A model generated the notes under the pieces. That model ran no database searches, was not told where the DNA came from, and was given only the letters and a program-made list of their open reading frames with translations. This document shows positions 1-8,425 of a DNA stretch of 51,182 nucleotides, piece after piece. The position numbers were made by a program, and so were the translations under genes. Origin of the DNA: Marinilabiliaceae bacterium (GTDB lineage Bacteria; Bacteroidota; Bacteroidia; Bacteroidales; Marinilabiliaceae). The DNA lies in contig JAFGBR010000006.1 in assembly GCA_016933045.1 (NCBI GenBank), positions 1-51,182 of the forward strand, in the 5' to 3' direction. Numbering within the stretch: position 1 is the first letter of the stretch; the number at the start of each line of letters is the position of its first letter.

Positions 1-360
1 GGGGGGGGGTAGCAAATGCTACTAATATGAAAAGCGTAGAAAAATCTACGCTTAATTTACAGCATCAAACTACGCCTATAAGAGAGTATTCGAGGTTCTG
101 TTGGTAACTAGTTTTTGTTTTAAATTGCCTTTTAATTTTATGTCAATTGACACACATTGCATAATAAGTAGATTACTATTTTTCGACTATAGCTTTTTTG
201 TCTATAATACAGATAGAGACTTTTAGGTTGGGTTTGTAATATAATCTTAGAAGCAAGAATCTGAGATTGGATTTAATGTTAAAAATGATTGAAAGCAGTA
301 GTGCCGGAATAAGAATAACCGAACGCTACTGCTTTTGAATTTTCTAACCTTGAGCCCAGA
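1..360. other. Non-coding left edge with small hairpins
   Basis: No gene is visible here. The window opens with a run of nine G, unlike the AT-rich remainder, which may be a contig-end artefact. Two small stem-loops follow: GTAGC/GCTAC at 9-22 and a 9-bp stem AAGCGTAGA/TCTACGCTT at 32-53. The rest is AT-rich sequence without a convincing ORF, apart from the hairpin near 292-335 listed separately. Confidence 0.5.
292..335 (-). terminator. Stem-loop downstream of the endolysin gene
   Basis: A perfect 10-bp inverted repeat, AAAGCAGTAG at 292-301 and CTACTGCTTT at 326-335, encloses a 24-nt loop. It lies about 25 nt beyond the stop of the minus-strand GH108 gene, so it is best read as its terminator. 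The U-run is weak, hence moderate confidence. Confidence 0.45.
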
Positions 361-923
361 TTAATATACATAGCTATTAACCCTTCTTAGCCACCCCTCC
401 AGAAACTTGATATTTTCGTCTTTTCTGGCAATAACGTGATAGTAGTGTATCCGTGCGGATTTAATGGCATTAAACAACTGTTCCGGGTCACAGGAATTAA
501 TTGCAGCAATGGTTTGGTTCCCGATGATGCCATCCATTTTAAGGTCACAATCAAAGAATCGGTTCAGGACTTTTTGAACGCCAGTGCTTCCCCAATAGCC
601 ACTATTGACACACCAGTCAAAAATGATTTCCTGTAAAGCCCCGTTGTTAATGGATTCAATGCTGTATGTATGGTAAAAAGTATGTCTGTAAAATTCCTTT
701 ACTAAGAAGGTTAATCCTGTAATTTCAATTTTGGCATTGTGTTTGATTTTTCCCACTTCCGATTTATACACATCAATCACAGCCCAGCCTTCCCATTCCA
801 GGTGTAAGTTCCGGGCGATGCCCATATAAGTCTCGCCACCTTTATCCCCGGTACCATTGGCATAATAGCCTTCGTGCCGAATTACAGCATCAAATAGTTC
901 ATCAAATGTCTTTTTTTCTGCAT
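361..923 (-). CDS. GH108-type endolysin (lysozyme) with peptidoglycan-binding domain; start region frameshifted
   Basis: This is a phage-type muramidase that would cleave peptidoglycan glycan strands. The uninterrupted part from ATG 825 (154 aa) holds the second half of the GH108 fold, then a PG_binding_3-like region (FDWCVNSG, DGIIGNQT, GWLRR). The frame stays open upstream to a stop at 943 and encodes the conserved catalytic segment RHEGYYANG...DKGGETYMGI, but has no start codon there. An ATG at 923-921 is one frame off: adding one A to the A7 run at 911-917 gives a 187-aa protein starting MQKKKTFDEL with the catalytic Glu at about residue 18. That is the family's normal length. So either a 1-nt deletion has broken the gene or the homopolymer is miscalled. 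It pairs with the holin-like ORF just upstream, as in phage lysis modules. The family call is from motif memory. Confidence 0.72.
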
Positions 924-963
924 AGTGTTCGTTTTTTTTAAGTCAGAAGGAACTTACCATGTA

Positions 964-1002
964 CTGAATAATTATTGCTGACGCATTTAAATAATTATTC
1001 AG
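964..1002. repeat. 13-bp perfect inverted repeat between holin and endolysin
   Basis: CTGAATAATTATT at 964-976 and its exact complement at 990-1002 enclose a 13-nt loop. The right arm covers the stop codon of the minus-strand holin-like ORF. It could attenuate transcription or couple translation between holin and endolysin. It has no adjacent U-run, so a terminator role is uncertain. Confidence 0.5.
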
Positions 1003-1312
1003 ACATGGACGTTTCATTCTTACGTTTAGGTTTAAGGTTTACTTGGTTTACTCCGGAAATTGCCCCTCCAAAAAGGAAGTCGATGATGGTGCTTAGTTTA
1101 GTGGATATACCTCCATTGATACTACTGATAAAGGCTATTTGCCAATCATCAAGGTGAATATTTCGAAAAACAAAGTAGTTGAGCATTATAAAGGTCAGAC
1201 CACACCATGCCACCAGAAAGAAGATGGCAAATGCCTTTTGCAGCCAGCTATCTTGTGCATACATGCTTCTGGCTGAATCCCTGTCTGCAACTGCCATTTT
1301 GAAAAGCTCCAT
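995..1312 (-). pseudogene. 5'-truncated holin-like membrane protein
   Basis: The 105-aa reading frame has an amphipathic start containing DRDSARSM, a hydrophobic segment (about residues 24-50, LQKAFAIFFLVAWCGLTF) and a second one ending FLFGGAISG, then a charged tail. This matches the C-terminal part of Bacteroidota prophage holins of the three-TM type, which form the membrane lesion for an endolysin. The frame remains open a further 12 codons upstream (reading EEKLQGK before the first Met) and then stops, so the N-terminal part, normally a longer charged region, is missing. The gene butts onto the rhamnosidase 3' end. With the neighbouring GH108 gene it forms a lone lysis module with no other phage genes in view, hence a prophage remnant. 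The assignment rests on topology, the DRDSAR motif and context. Confidence 0.55.
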
Positions 1313-1355
1313 TTTTCCCTGAAGCTTTTCTTCCTGTGTGGTGAAGATTTAACAA

Positions 1356-3155
1356 TTACTCTAACCTAACAGTAATTCCCTTTGGCGCATCAAAAGTAGT
1401 TTTTATAGATCCATCAGTTTTTTTCTTATGACTCACTTTAATAAGCCCCATAGGTGTTGGAAATGTACCTTCGACCCATTCCAAATCACCCAAATGAGGT
1501 GATATTTGAATGGTTTTACAACCTGGTTCCAATATTTTAATACCTAAAACATGTTTACTCAGCCATGGTGTTGAACCTGATGCCCAACTGTGACAAAGAC
1601 TCCGGCGGAGACCTACATAGCACTCTTTGCCAGTTTGAAGGTGATAATCAAGTTGTCCATCGGGAACTAACTCATCTATGCGGGCGGCATTAACAGCTTC
1701 ATCCAAATCAAATTCTTCCCAAAAGGTTGTAGCTCCCAAATCGAGCATTCCACCCCAAAAACGGCTGATATTGTTTATAGCTCCCTGGAAATTTTCGGCC
1801 AAAGCCTGTGCTTCAAGCATGTAATACCCATAGAATGTCGAGAAACCTTTAGATCCGTAAACCGAAATAATATCCTCATCGGCTTGTTTTGCATCCATAA
1901 TGCCTGATAATGCAAGAAGCGATGCGGCTTGTTTTGTGAATCCTGGATCAGGTTTATTTGCGATCATCCTTTGTGCTAAATTTCGATAATGATTAGCTCT
2001 ATCAGGCTCATCCAGATAATCGCACAAAATAGCACCCCGATCAAAAGTCATGGATAACAAAGCCTGCAAACCTGCATGTGTAGCTGTATCATCTCCATAA
2101 GTAGGCCAATCAATAAATCGCATACCCACACTAAAAAGTTGTTCATTACCTTCACTATCGACATATTTAGAAAAAATCTCTAGCAAATCAAACAGGTAAT
2201 CTTTTTGTTTCTGCAAATAATCAAGTCTTCCATGATACAAATACCAATCGTATTGCATAATAACCCACCACATTGAATAAGAAGGGATGCCATTCATAAA
2301 AGACGGAAGTGGCGTATTATCGCGCAAAAAATCAAGGGTACGCGGAACAATATCGTGATATCCAAATACCGAACTAATAGTTTGCAGACTGGGATGCATA
2401 TCACCTGCCCAAACCATACGGTCGCGTTTTATACCATCCCAAAGGTATTCTTGCATATTCAAATGTACAGTATAAGCCCCTGTTTCCCATATTTTATTAA
2501 TACGTTCATTATTACATTTAAAAGAACCCAAATAAGGAATATCGCGAATAACCATAACTGCACGTATTTCTTTTAAAATAAGTTTAGCATCAGCACCCAA
2601 AAGGTCGATTCTCAAAAAACGAAATCCGGTATTTCCTACATTAATAGTTCCAAAACCGGGAAGTGAAAGTTCAAAATCGCGCATGGAATGATGATTGGTA
2701 GCCAGTCCACCACCATACCCTGATTTACCGTTATGTAAATCGCCACATGCTTCACTTACCGACTCACCAAAACGAAGCCTAACTCTTGGATAACTGTTAT
2801 TACCTTGCATTGTTGTAATTTGAACACCTCCATGAATCTCCTGCCCAAAATCGAGAATTATTCCCGATTGATCATAACCTTTATTTATTATTTTACATAC
2901 TAATTTAATACCCGGAACCACTTGGCTAATTCCTTTATTAAGTAATACATGAGCATTGGTTACAAGTGAATCGGACGATACCCAAACAATCTTATTGGGA
3001 GTAAGATAGAAATGCGAAAGCATATCTTTTTCGGCTGCAATCGGAATCGTAGAGATGAACTTAAGAGATGTGCATAATGATAATGAGTCAGTTACCTGCG
3101 CCCCAATAATGTTCGAAATAAAAAAAACAATAATAACTATGAAAATCCTATTCAT
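1356..3155 (-). CDS. GH78 alpha-L-rhamnosidase, secreted
   Basis: Predicted to release terminal alpha-L-rhamnose from oligosaccharides by an inverting mechanism. A signal peptide (MNRIFIVIIVFFISNIIGAQ) directs export. The N-terminal third holds beta-sandwich signatures (GIILDFGQEIHGGVQI, RLRFGESV). The (alpha/alpha)6 barrel follows, with the GH78 motif DGIKRDRMVWAGD at about residues 240-252 and WEEF near residue 480, where the general acid is expected. The C-terminal beta-sandwich carries the typical ending (SWASGSTPWL, GTFPTPMGLIKV). At 599 aa it is shorter than many family members (700-1000 aa), so accessory domains are absent. It is transcribed away from the carbohydrate cluster that starts at 3.9 kb, but fits the same substrate. 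No operon partner is visible on its strand. Confidence 0.88.
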   Translation of the reverse strand: MNRIFIVIIVFFISNIIGAQVTDSLSLCTSLKFISTIPIAAEKDMLSHFYLTPNKIVWVSSDSLVTNAHVLLNKGISQVVPGIKLVCKIINKGYDQSGIILDFGQEIHGGVQITTMQGNNSYPRVRLRFGESVSEACGDLHNGKSGYGGGLATNHHSMRDFELSLPGFGTINVGNTGFRFLRIDLLGADAKLILKEIRAVMVIRDIPYLGSFKCNNERINKIWETGAYTVHLNMQEYLWDGIKRDRMVWAGDMHPSLQTISSVFGYHDIVPRTLDFLRDNTPLPSFMNGIPSYSMWWVIMQYDWYLYHGRLDYLQKQKDYLFDLLEIFSKYVDSEGNEQLFSVGMRFIDWPTYGDDTATHAGLQALLSMTFDRGAILCDYLDEPDRANHYRNLAQRMIANKPDPGFTKQAASLLALSGIMDAKQADEDIISVYGSKGFSTFYGYYMLEAQALAENFQGAINNISRFWGGMLDLGATTFWEEFDLDEAVNAARIDELVPDGQLDYHLQTGKECYVGLRRSLCHSWASGSTPWLSKHVLGIKILEPGCKTIQISPHLGDLEWVEGTFPTPMGLIKVSHKKKTDGSIKTTFDAPKGITVRLE

Positions 3156-3210
3156 TGTATTTATTACTAATTATTTGTTAACTATTCGAATCAAAAGTTA
3201 AAAACCTTGA

Positions 3211-3618
3211 TTAATAAAAGCAACAAATAGCTTTAATTCTTTGTCTGATCACCTCTACCATCAATTTTACAGCTTTAATGGGTGTCATAATTTCTGAATT
3301 TAGATTTTTTTTCATTGTCCCGTCGTTTACCTGAGGTGTTATTAATGACATTGAATCTAACAAACTCTGGTCAAACATACAGTCTTCTGGCATATGGTTT
3401 TAAAGCAATATTTCTATAAACCGGTTAAATGCACCACCAAGTCGGCTTAAGTTATTATTAAACACCTGATAACTAACCAATAGAGGAAACCAGTCACTAT
3501 AATACTCATCTACAAAACGATAAATATGCCTTACTTTAATATATTCCTGACGGCGCATAACAAAAAGATATATCTTAATCAGTAAATTTAGGGATATTAT
3601 TATTACAGAACCGTTCAC
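3211..3618 (-). pseudogene. Decayed DDE-type IS transposase
   Basis: Two short minus-strand ORFs (3618-3400 and 3393-3211) lie in the same frame, separated by a single TAA at 3402-3400. Read through, they resemble a transposase common in Bacteroidota: HIYRFVDEYYSDWFPLL.SYQ.FN recalls its N-terminal region, and CMFDQSLLDSM..IT recalls the DDE-domain start. Short islands VND.T, MTPIKAVK and IRQ.I follow, which in an intact copy are spread over about 150 residues. So the N-terminus is lost, a nonsense codon is present, and the core has been collapsed by several deletions. No terminal inverted repeats were found. The family resemblance is from memory, not from a search. Confidence 0.55.
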
Positions 3619-3708
3619 AGTAATATTGCAGTTTTAAAAAAAATAATTTCACCCCTTGATTCGCATTAACTTTTTAAAACAACTAATAAAGTTTAGCAAA
3701 CAGTGTTA

Positions 3709-3740
3709 ATTGTTTAAGTAATTGTTAGATTATATATTTG
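3709..3740 (+). promoter_or_regulatory. Candidate promoter for the Reg_prop/AraC regulator
   Basis: TATATTTG at 3733-3740 fits the Bacteroidota -7 consensus TAnnTTTG exactly. ATTG at 3709-3712 lies 20 nt upstream in place of the -33 TTTG. It would give a leader of about 190 nt before the TTG start at 3937. The area is very AT-rich, so chance matches are possible. Confidence 0.42.
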
Positions 3741-3936
3741 TAATAAAACTCTAAAAATGAAATATTAGTAGTATTCATTAAAATCAATTCACTTTTATCA
3801 ACTAAACTAAAAACATATAACAACATATTAATATTCTATTGATATTTATACAATCATTCATAAATATATTCATCTATAAATATGGTAATCAGTATCATAA
3901 TTTACAATTAAATTTACACTGTCACTTAATATCACA

Positions 3937-6741
3937 TTGAAAAGAAGGAAATTACACATATCGATTGCTTTAATTATCTGTCTGTTGATGTTTCCATCTT
4001 ACTCAACAAGTCAGGTCATGCAATTTCAGAACTTATCGGTTGAGGATGGGTTAAGTAATAATTTTGTAAAATCTGTATATAAGGACTCAGACGGGTATAT
4101 GTGGTTTGGCACCTTGGATGGAATTGATCGTTTTGATGGTACTGAGGTTGTAAACTATTCGAATTGGTTCGATAATAAAACTGAAAGTGTTAATGCCATT
4201 ATTGAAGATGCTGATAATAAGTTGTGGATTGGAACCGAGACTAAATTGTATTGTTGGAATAAATCAACTCCCCTATTTAATTATATAAATATTGGTTCAT
4301 CAAAAACCAGGGTTAATTGTTTAGCAAATTATACCGATTCAATTGTTATAGCCGGTACATCTAATGGGTTGGTTTTGATAAATAGTTATAGTTTTCAGCA
4401 GCAGACAATAACTTTTCATCCGGATACATTAAATAATATAAATAACGTAACTGGAATTGTTGTTCGAAATAAAAAACAAATCTGGTTAACAACTTCAGGT
4501 GGACTGATTCAGGTTAATCCTGAAAACAAGAAGCATCTGGTTTTTAAGATGGGTCAGCGGAATAATGATCCTGTAAATAGATTTTCTTGTCTTACAATAA
4601 TTGGGAATGAACTTTTTATTGGTACTCAATCCTCAGGAGTATTATCCTTCGATCTGAATAATTATAAGTTCAGGTCTCTGCCCGACATTGGAAATAATTA
4701 CATTTTGTCGATGCATGGCGACTCATCCAAAACACTTTATGTAGGTACGGATGCTGGTGGTTTAAAAGTGGTAAATGTTACTACATGGGAAGTAAAGAGC
4801 ATAGAACATGACAACTCAGATCCTTCATCGATCGTTTCAAATGCGGTATACTCATTTTTCATCGATGAATTGGGGCGTTACTGGGTTGGTACCTATTCTG
4901 GAGGAGTAAGTTACTCCTTACCAACAAATGGCGTATTTAAAATATATAATCATGGAAGTTTTTATTCAGGAAATAGCAGTGTCAGGTCAATCTATTTCGA
5001 TACTGAAGGATATAAACATATAGGTACTCGTGATGGATTGTTCATCATGAAACCCGATTCTAAAGAGATAAAATGGGTAAAAAAAGACGATATAAAAGGT
5101 TTGAGATCTGATATTATTCTAAACATTTATCCCTGGAATAACAAAGTGTTGATTGGCACCTATGGAGGAGGAATTAGTGTTTACACGAAAGGGCAGGATG
5201 TTTTTGAAACGTTCATAGATAATGATGATTTTTACAATGGATGTATATACGGCTTTGGCACGGATAAAGACAATAACCTTTGGATAGGCAGTTTACAAGG
5301 GTTGTATTGCGTGAATACGAAAACTGACAGTTTTAATTTTTTTTCAGAGCTGCAAGATGGGCTGACGGATAAGAGAATATACTCAATTTTCATCGATTCA
5401 CAAAACAGGCTGTGGGCAGGTACCATGACCGGAACTCTGGTATTTGATATTATTGATAACACGATTAAACCCATTGATTTATATATAAATCTGCCTGTAC
5501 ATAAAACCATATCGTTTTTCGAAGATAGTTTCCGGAATATATGGATTGGAACAGAAAAGGGCGGATTATTTAAGCTATCGGATGACCTAAAAACAATTAG
5601 TAACATTACTGATGCCGATGGACTACCAAGTAATTCAGTCACGGCAATTACAGAATCTAAGCCTGGTGTATATTGGATTTCAACCTTGAAAGGATTATGC
5701 AAATACGATTCTCAAATCGACAGATATTATACTTTTCAGATTTCTGACGGCCTTCCCGGGTTGGTTTTTAATCCATCTGCAATATACAAGGATAAAGACA
5801 ATATAATTTGGTTGGGAAATGAAAAAGGATTGGTTTATTTTGATTCATTTGGCAGTCTGGAACAAAGGTGTAGTGATAAAATTGTTATAACTGAATTATT
5901 TGTCGACGGAAATATGATTGATCCCTATAATAGCGAAATACTTAACAGGCCTTTAAGTCGTATTGAGCAGATTCAGCTAAATAGAGGTCAAAACAGTATT
6001 GGTTTTAAATTTCTTGCTTTAAATTATTTATCACCTACAGAAAATAAATATGCTTGCCGACTGAAAAGCAAGAGTGATAAATGGGAAATATTAGGTCATG
6101 TAAACACGAAGTTTTATGACAGATTACCACCAGGTAATCATCAGTTTGAGGTTTGTTTACTAAATAGAGCTGGCTATCCTGACGAGACAAGTGTTAAATC
6201 ATTAACAATTGCCGTTCGTCCTGCCTGGCATCAGAATTTGTGGATTGTTTCTGCAATTGCAGTATTAATTATTGGTTTAATCCTACAGGGACTTCTTTAT
6301 GTTTTAAGAACCAAGAAAAAAATAAAAAAGATGTTGACTGGCAATAGGGCAATTGCCAATAAAGAAAAATATGAATCATCTCACCTGACCCTTGAAAAAA
6401 GCACGGAAATGCTCAAGCGCATTAAAGAATACGTAGAAAGTGAAAAAGTTTATATGAAAGAAGATCTGAAGATTAGTCATATAGCCGATTCGCTAGGTTA
6501 TACGATTCACGAAATATCTCAGGTTATAAACCAGAATCTCAATCAAAATTTTACAGATTTTATTAATCATTATCGGATTATTGAGATTAAAAAAAGAATG
6601 CTTGACGAAAAATATGCAAAATACACTCTAATTGCTATTGCCGAAAGCTGTGGAATAAAATCAAAGACTTCGTTTTACAGGATTTTTAAAAAGGAAACAG
6701 GTAAAACACCTGCCGAGTTTTTGTCGCAAAATGGTAAATGA
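3937..6741 (+). CDS. Membrane-bound Reg_prop / Y_Y_Y / AraC transcription regulator
   Basis: A one-piece sensor-regulator. After a signal/anchor segment (residues 8-26) comes a periplasmic double beta-propeller of Reg_prop repeats, recognisable by recurring D..G..W.GT..G and DGL motifs up to about residue 640. A Y_Y_Y domain follows (about 680-745), then one TM helix (about 767-790) and a C-terminal AraC-type helix-turn-helix pair (about 830-934). Unlike classical hybrid two-component systems (about 1300-1400 aa), the histidine kinase and receiver modules are absent, so the signal must pass directly from periplasm to the DNA-binding domain. It probably senses an oligosaccharide and activates the downstream cluster. 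The start is TTG at 3937: no in-frame ATG lies between it and the upstream stop at 3898, and it precedes a good signal sequence (KRRKLHISIALI). Confidence 0.88.
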   Translation: MKRRKLHISIALIICLLMFPSYSTSQVMQFQNLSVEDGLSNNFVKSVYKDSDGYMWFGTLDGIDRFDGTEVVNYSNWFDNKTESVNAIIEDADNKLWIGTETKLYCWNKSTPLFNYINIGSSKTRVNCLANYTDSIVIAGTSNGLVLINSYSFQQQTITFHPDTLNNINNVTGIVVRNKKQIWLTTSGGLIQVNPENKKHLVFKMGQRNNDPVNRFSCLTIIGNELFIGTQSSGVLSFDLNNYKFRSLPDIGNNYILSMHGDSSKTLYVGTDAGGLKVVNVTTWEVKSIEHDNSDPSSIVSNAVYSFFIDELGRYWVGTYSGGVSYSLPTNGVFKIYNHGSFYSGNSSVRSIYFDTEGYKHIGTRDGLFIMKPDSKEIKWVKKDDIKGLRSDIILNIYPWNNKVLIGTYGGGISVYTKGQDVFETFIDNDDFYNGCIYGFGTDKDNNLWIGSLQGLYCVNTKTDSFNFFSELQDGLTDKRIYSIFIDSQNRLWAGTMTGTLVFDIIDNTIKPIDLYINLPVHKTISFFEDSFRNIWIGTEKGGLFKLSDDLKTISNITDADGLPSNSVTAITESKPGVYWISTLKGLCKYDSQIDRYYTFQISDGLPGLVFNPSAIYKDKDNIIWLGNEKGLVYFDSFGSLEQRCSDKIVITELFVDGNMIDPYNSEILNRPLSRIEQIQLNRGQNSIGFKFLALNYLSPTENKYACRLKSKSDKWEILGHVNTKFYDRLPPGNHQFEVCLLNRAGYPDETSVKSLTIAVRPAWHQNLWIVSAIAVLIIGLILQGLLYVLRTKKKIKKMLTGNRAIANKEKYESSHLTLEKSTEMLKRIKEYVESEKVYMKEDLKISHIADSLGYTIHEISQVINQNLNQNFTDFINHYRIIEIKKRMLDEKYAKYTLIAIAESCGIKSKTSFYRIFKKETGKTPAEFLSQNGK

Positions 6742-6853
6742 TTAGCATATATATTAAACGCTGTTAAAACTCAGTAAACATTTTTGTTTTATTGAAAGTC
6801 GTTGCCAAATTCATAAAATCTTTGCACAAAAATTAATTAAAACCAAATCTCGT

Positions 6854-6877
6854 TGGTTTCAGATTATATTTTGGCAC
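6854..6877 (+). repeat. 24-nt direct repeat, copy 1 (candidate operator)
   Basis: This stretch starts TGGTTTCAGATTATA and ends TGGCAC. It matches copy 2 at 7003-7026 at 20 of 24 positions, with a start-to-start distance of 149 nt. The pair sits between the AraC-type regulator gene and the first gene of the cluster, so it is a candidate binding site for that regulator. No third copy was found in the intergenic gaps further along the cluster. Confidence 0.45.
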
Positions 6878-7002
6878 TAAAATCATTAGCATGTAAAAGT
6901 TAGTTTCGTGAAGTTGGTTAAACTATCCCGAAACATGCATTGTAATTAGTTATCCAGCCGCTTAAGTTTTTACAGTATGCCCTGTTAATTGCGACTTACC
7001 CC

Positions 7003-7026
7003 TGGTTTCAAATTATAAAGTGGCAC
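7003..7026 (+). repeat. 24-nt direct repeat, copy 2 (candidate operator)
   Basis: Second copy, starting TGGTTTCAAATTATA and ending TGGCAC, 125 nt upstream of the GH88 start. It differs from copy 1 only at repeat positions 9 and 16-18, so two conserved blocks (TGGTTTCA and TGGCAC) flank a variable AT spacer, as expected for a bipartite AraC-type site. The function is inferred. Confidence 0.45.
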
Positions 7027-7150
7027 CTATTAGCCTCACCAAATCTTGCTTTGATTAATGCATTTGTACAATTTGCAGTATGGTTTTTTGAATGGTTTCA
7101 TTGAATCAAACACGGTAAAATATAGCATAATAACTTCTCGGAAAAACAGA

Positions 7151-8350
7151 ATGAAAAAGAAAATCAAACATCTATTACTTATAATTACAGGATTGAGTTA
7201 CATGATATCTTGTACTGTTAATAAGAGTCATGAAAAGATAGTCATTGATAATATGTTGAAATACTGTGTTGAAAAAACCAAAGTATCAATGGCTAGTTTA
7301 TGTGAAACAGACAGCTTACCCCGAAATATTCTGTCGAATCAAAAAGAATGGAACAAGGTATGTATTCATGATTGGACAAGTGGATTCTGGCCAGGCGTAT
7401 TATGGTATGCTTATGAAACTTCAGGCGATACAGCTATTCTTAAAAATGCAGAGAAATTTACTGAATTATTAGAAGGCGTTTTAAGTGTTCCGGTCGAAAA
7501 TCATGACCTAGGGTTCATGATGTATAACAGCTTTGGAAAGGGTTATTTACATACAAAGAATGAAGATTATAAGAGGAATCTACTCAAGGCAGCCGATTCT
7601 CTGGCTACGTTATTCAACCCAAAGGTTGGAACCATACTGTCGTGGCCTGCTATGAGAGATGAAATGAACTGGCCTCATAATACGATTATAGACAACATGA
7701 TGAACCTTGAACTTCTGTTTTGGGCATCTAAGAACGGTGGTGAAGAGAAACTATATGATATTGCTGTTAAACATGCTGAGACTTGTATGACCACGCTTAT
7801 CAGGCCTGATTATTCGATTTACCATGTTGCAGTGTTTGACACGGTTGACGGCCATTTTATCAATGGCTATACTCACCAGGGATACTCTGATAACTCCACA
7901 TGGGCACGTGGTCAGAGTTGGGGGATATATGGGTTTACCATGTGTTACAGGGAAACAGGCAAGCCTGAATTCCTGTCAACGGCAAAAAACTTAGCAGATG
8001 TTTTTATTAACCGTTTACCGGAAGACGCAATTCCATTCTGGGATTTTGATGATCCCGATATTCCAAATGCCCCCAAAGATGCTTCTGCCGCTGCCATAGC
8101 TGCCTCCGGCCTGCTCGAATTGAGTATGGTGGTAAAAGACCAAGATCTTAAGAATCACTATAATACTGAAGCCTTTAAAATATTGGCAGCCTTATCGAGC
8201 AATGCCTACTTAAGTGGTGATAAGAACCAGTCGTTCTTGCTTCATTCTACTGGTCATAAACCTCATAATTCAGAGGTAGATGCCTCAATTATATATGCCG
8301 ATTACTATTATTTTGAAGCTCTGACACGAGCTAAGAGATACTTGAACTAA
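7151..8350 (+). CDS. GH88 unsaturated glucuronyl hydrolase, lipoprotein
   Basis: Predicted to hydrate and split off the 4,5-unsaturated glucuronyl residue left at the non-reducing end by polysaccharide lyases. The start is set at ATG 7151 because it gives a lipoprotein signal (KKKIKHLLLIITGLSYMISC). The longer frame from 7058 lacks one. The (alpha/alpha)6 barrel shows the two family aspartates, D119 (in DLGFMMYNSFG) and D181 (in TIIDNMMNLE). Their 62-residue spacing is close to that of the characterised Bacillus enzyme. It also has the substrate-site block GYSDNSTWARGQSWGIYGF. Its length of 399 aa is normal. It heads the run of same-strand genes and is followed 75 nt later by the first lyase, so it likely acts on the products of the two lyases in the periplasm. 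Confidence 0.9.
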   Translation: MKKKIKHLLLIITGLSYMISCTVNKSHEKIVIDNMLKYCVEKTKVSMASLCETDSLPRNILSNQKEWNKVCIHDWTSGFWPGVLWYAYETSGDTAILKNAEKFTELLEGVLSVPVENHDLGFMMYNSFGKGYLHTKNEDYKRNLLKAADSLATLFNPKVGTILSWPAMRDEMNWPHNTIIDNMMNLELLFWASKNGGEEKLYDIAVKHAETCMTTLIRPDYSIYHVAVFDTVDGHFINGYTHQGYSDNSTWARGQSWGIYGFTMCYRETGKPEFLSTAKNLADVFINRLPEDAIPFWDFDDPDIPNAPKDASAAAIAASGLLELSMVVKDQDLKNHYNTEAFKILAALSSNAYLSGDKNQSFLLHSTGHKPHNSEVDASIIYADYYYFEALTRAKRYLN

Positions 8351-8425
8351 ATATTAATTGAATAGGCAATGTTAAAAGATAAAATATATGGTATAGCCTA
8401 AATGTAATCACATAAAAAGGATCAA

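Larger units (their letters stand above)
6742..7150 (+). promoter_or_regulatory. Regulatory region upstream of the lyase cluster
   Basis: About 400 nt without a gene. A possible promoter has ATTG at 6791-6794 and AATCTTTG at 6817-6824 (one mismatch to TAnnTTTG), with a 22-nt spacer. Two copies of a 24-nt direct repeat (listed separately) lie downstream of it. The AUG at 7058 would add a 31-residue hydrophilic extension with no signal character, so I treat 7058-7150 as leader. Confidence 0.35.

Noticed and set aside
1-9. Run of nine G as a structural motif
   Set aside because: It sits at the very edge of the window in otherwise AT-rich DNA and is more likely a sequence-end artefact.
7058-7150. 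Longer start for the GH88 gene at 7058
   Set aside because: The 31 extra residues are hydrophilic and would bury the lipoprotein signal that begins at 7151.
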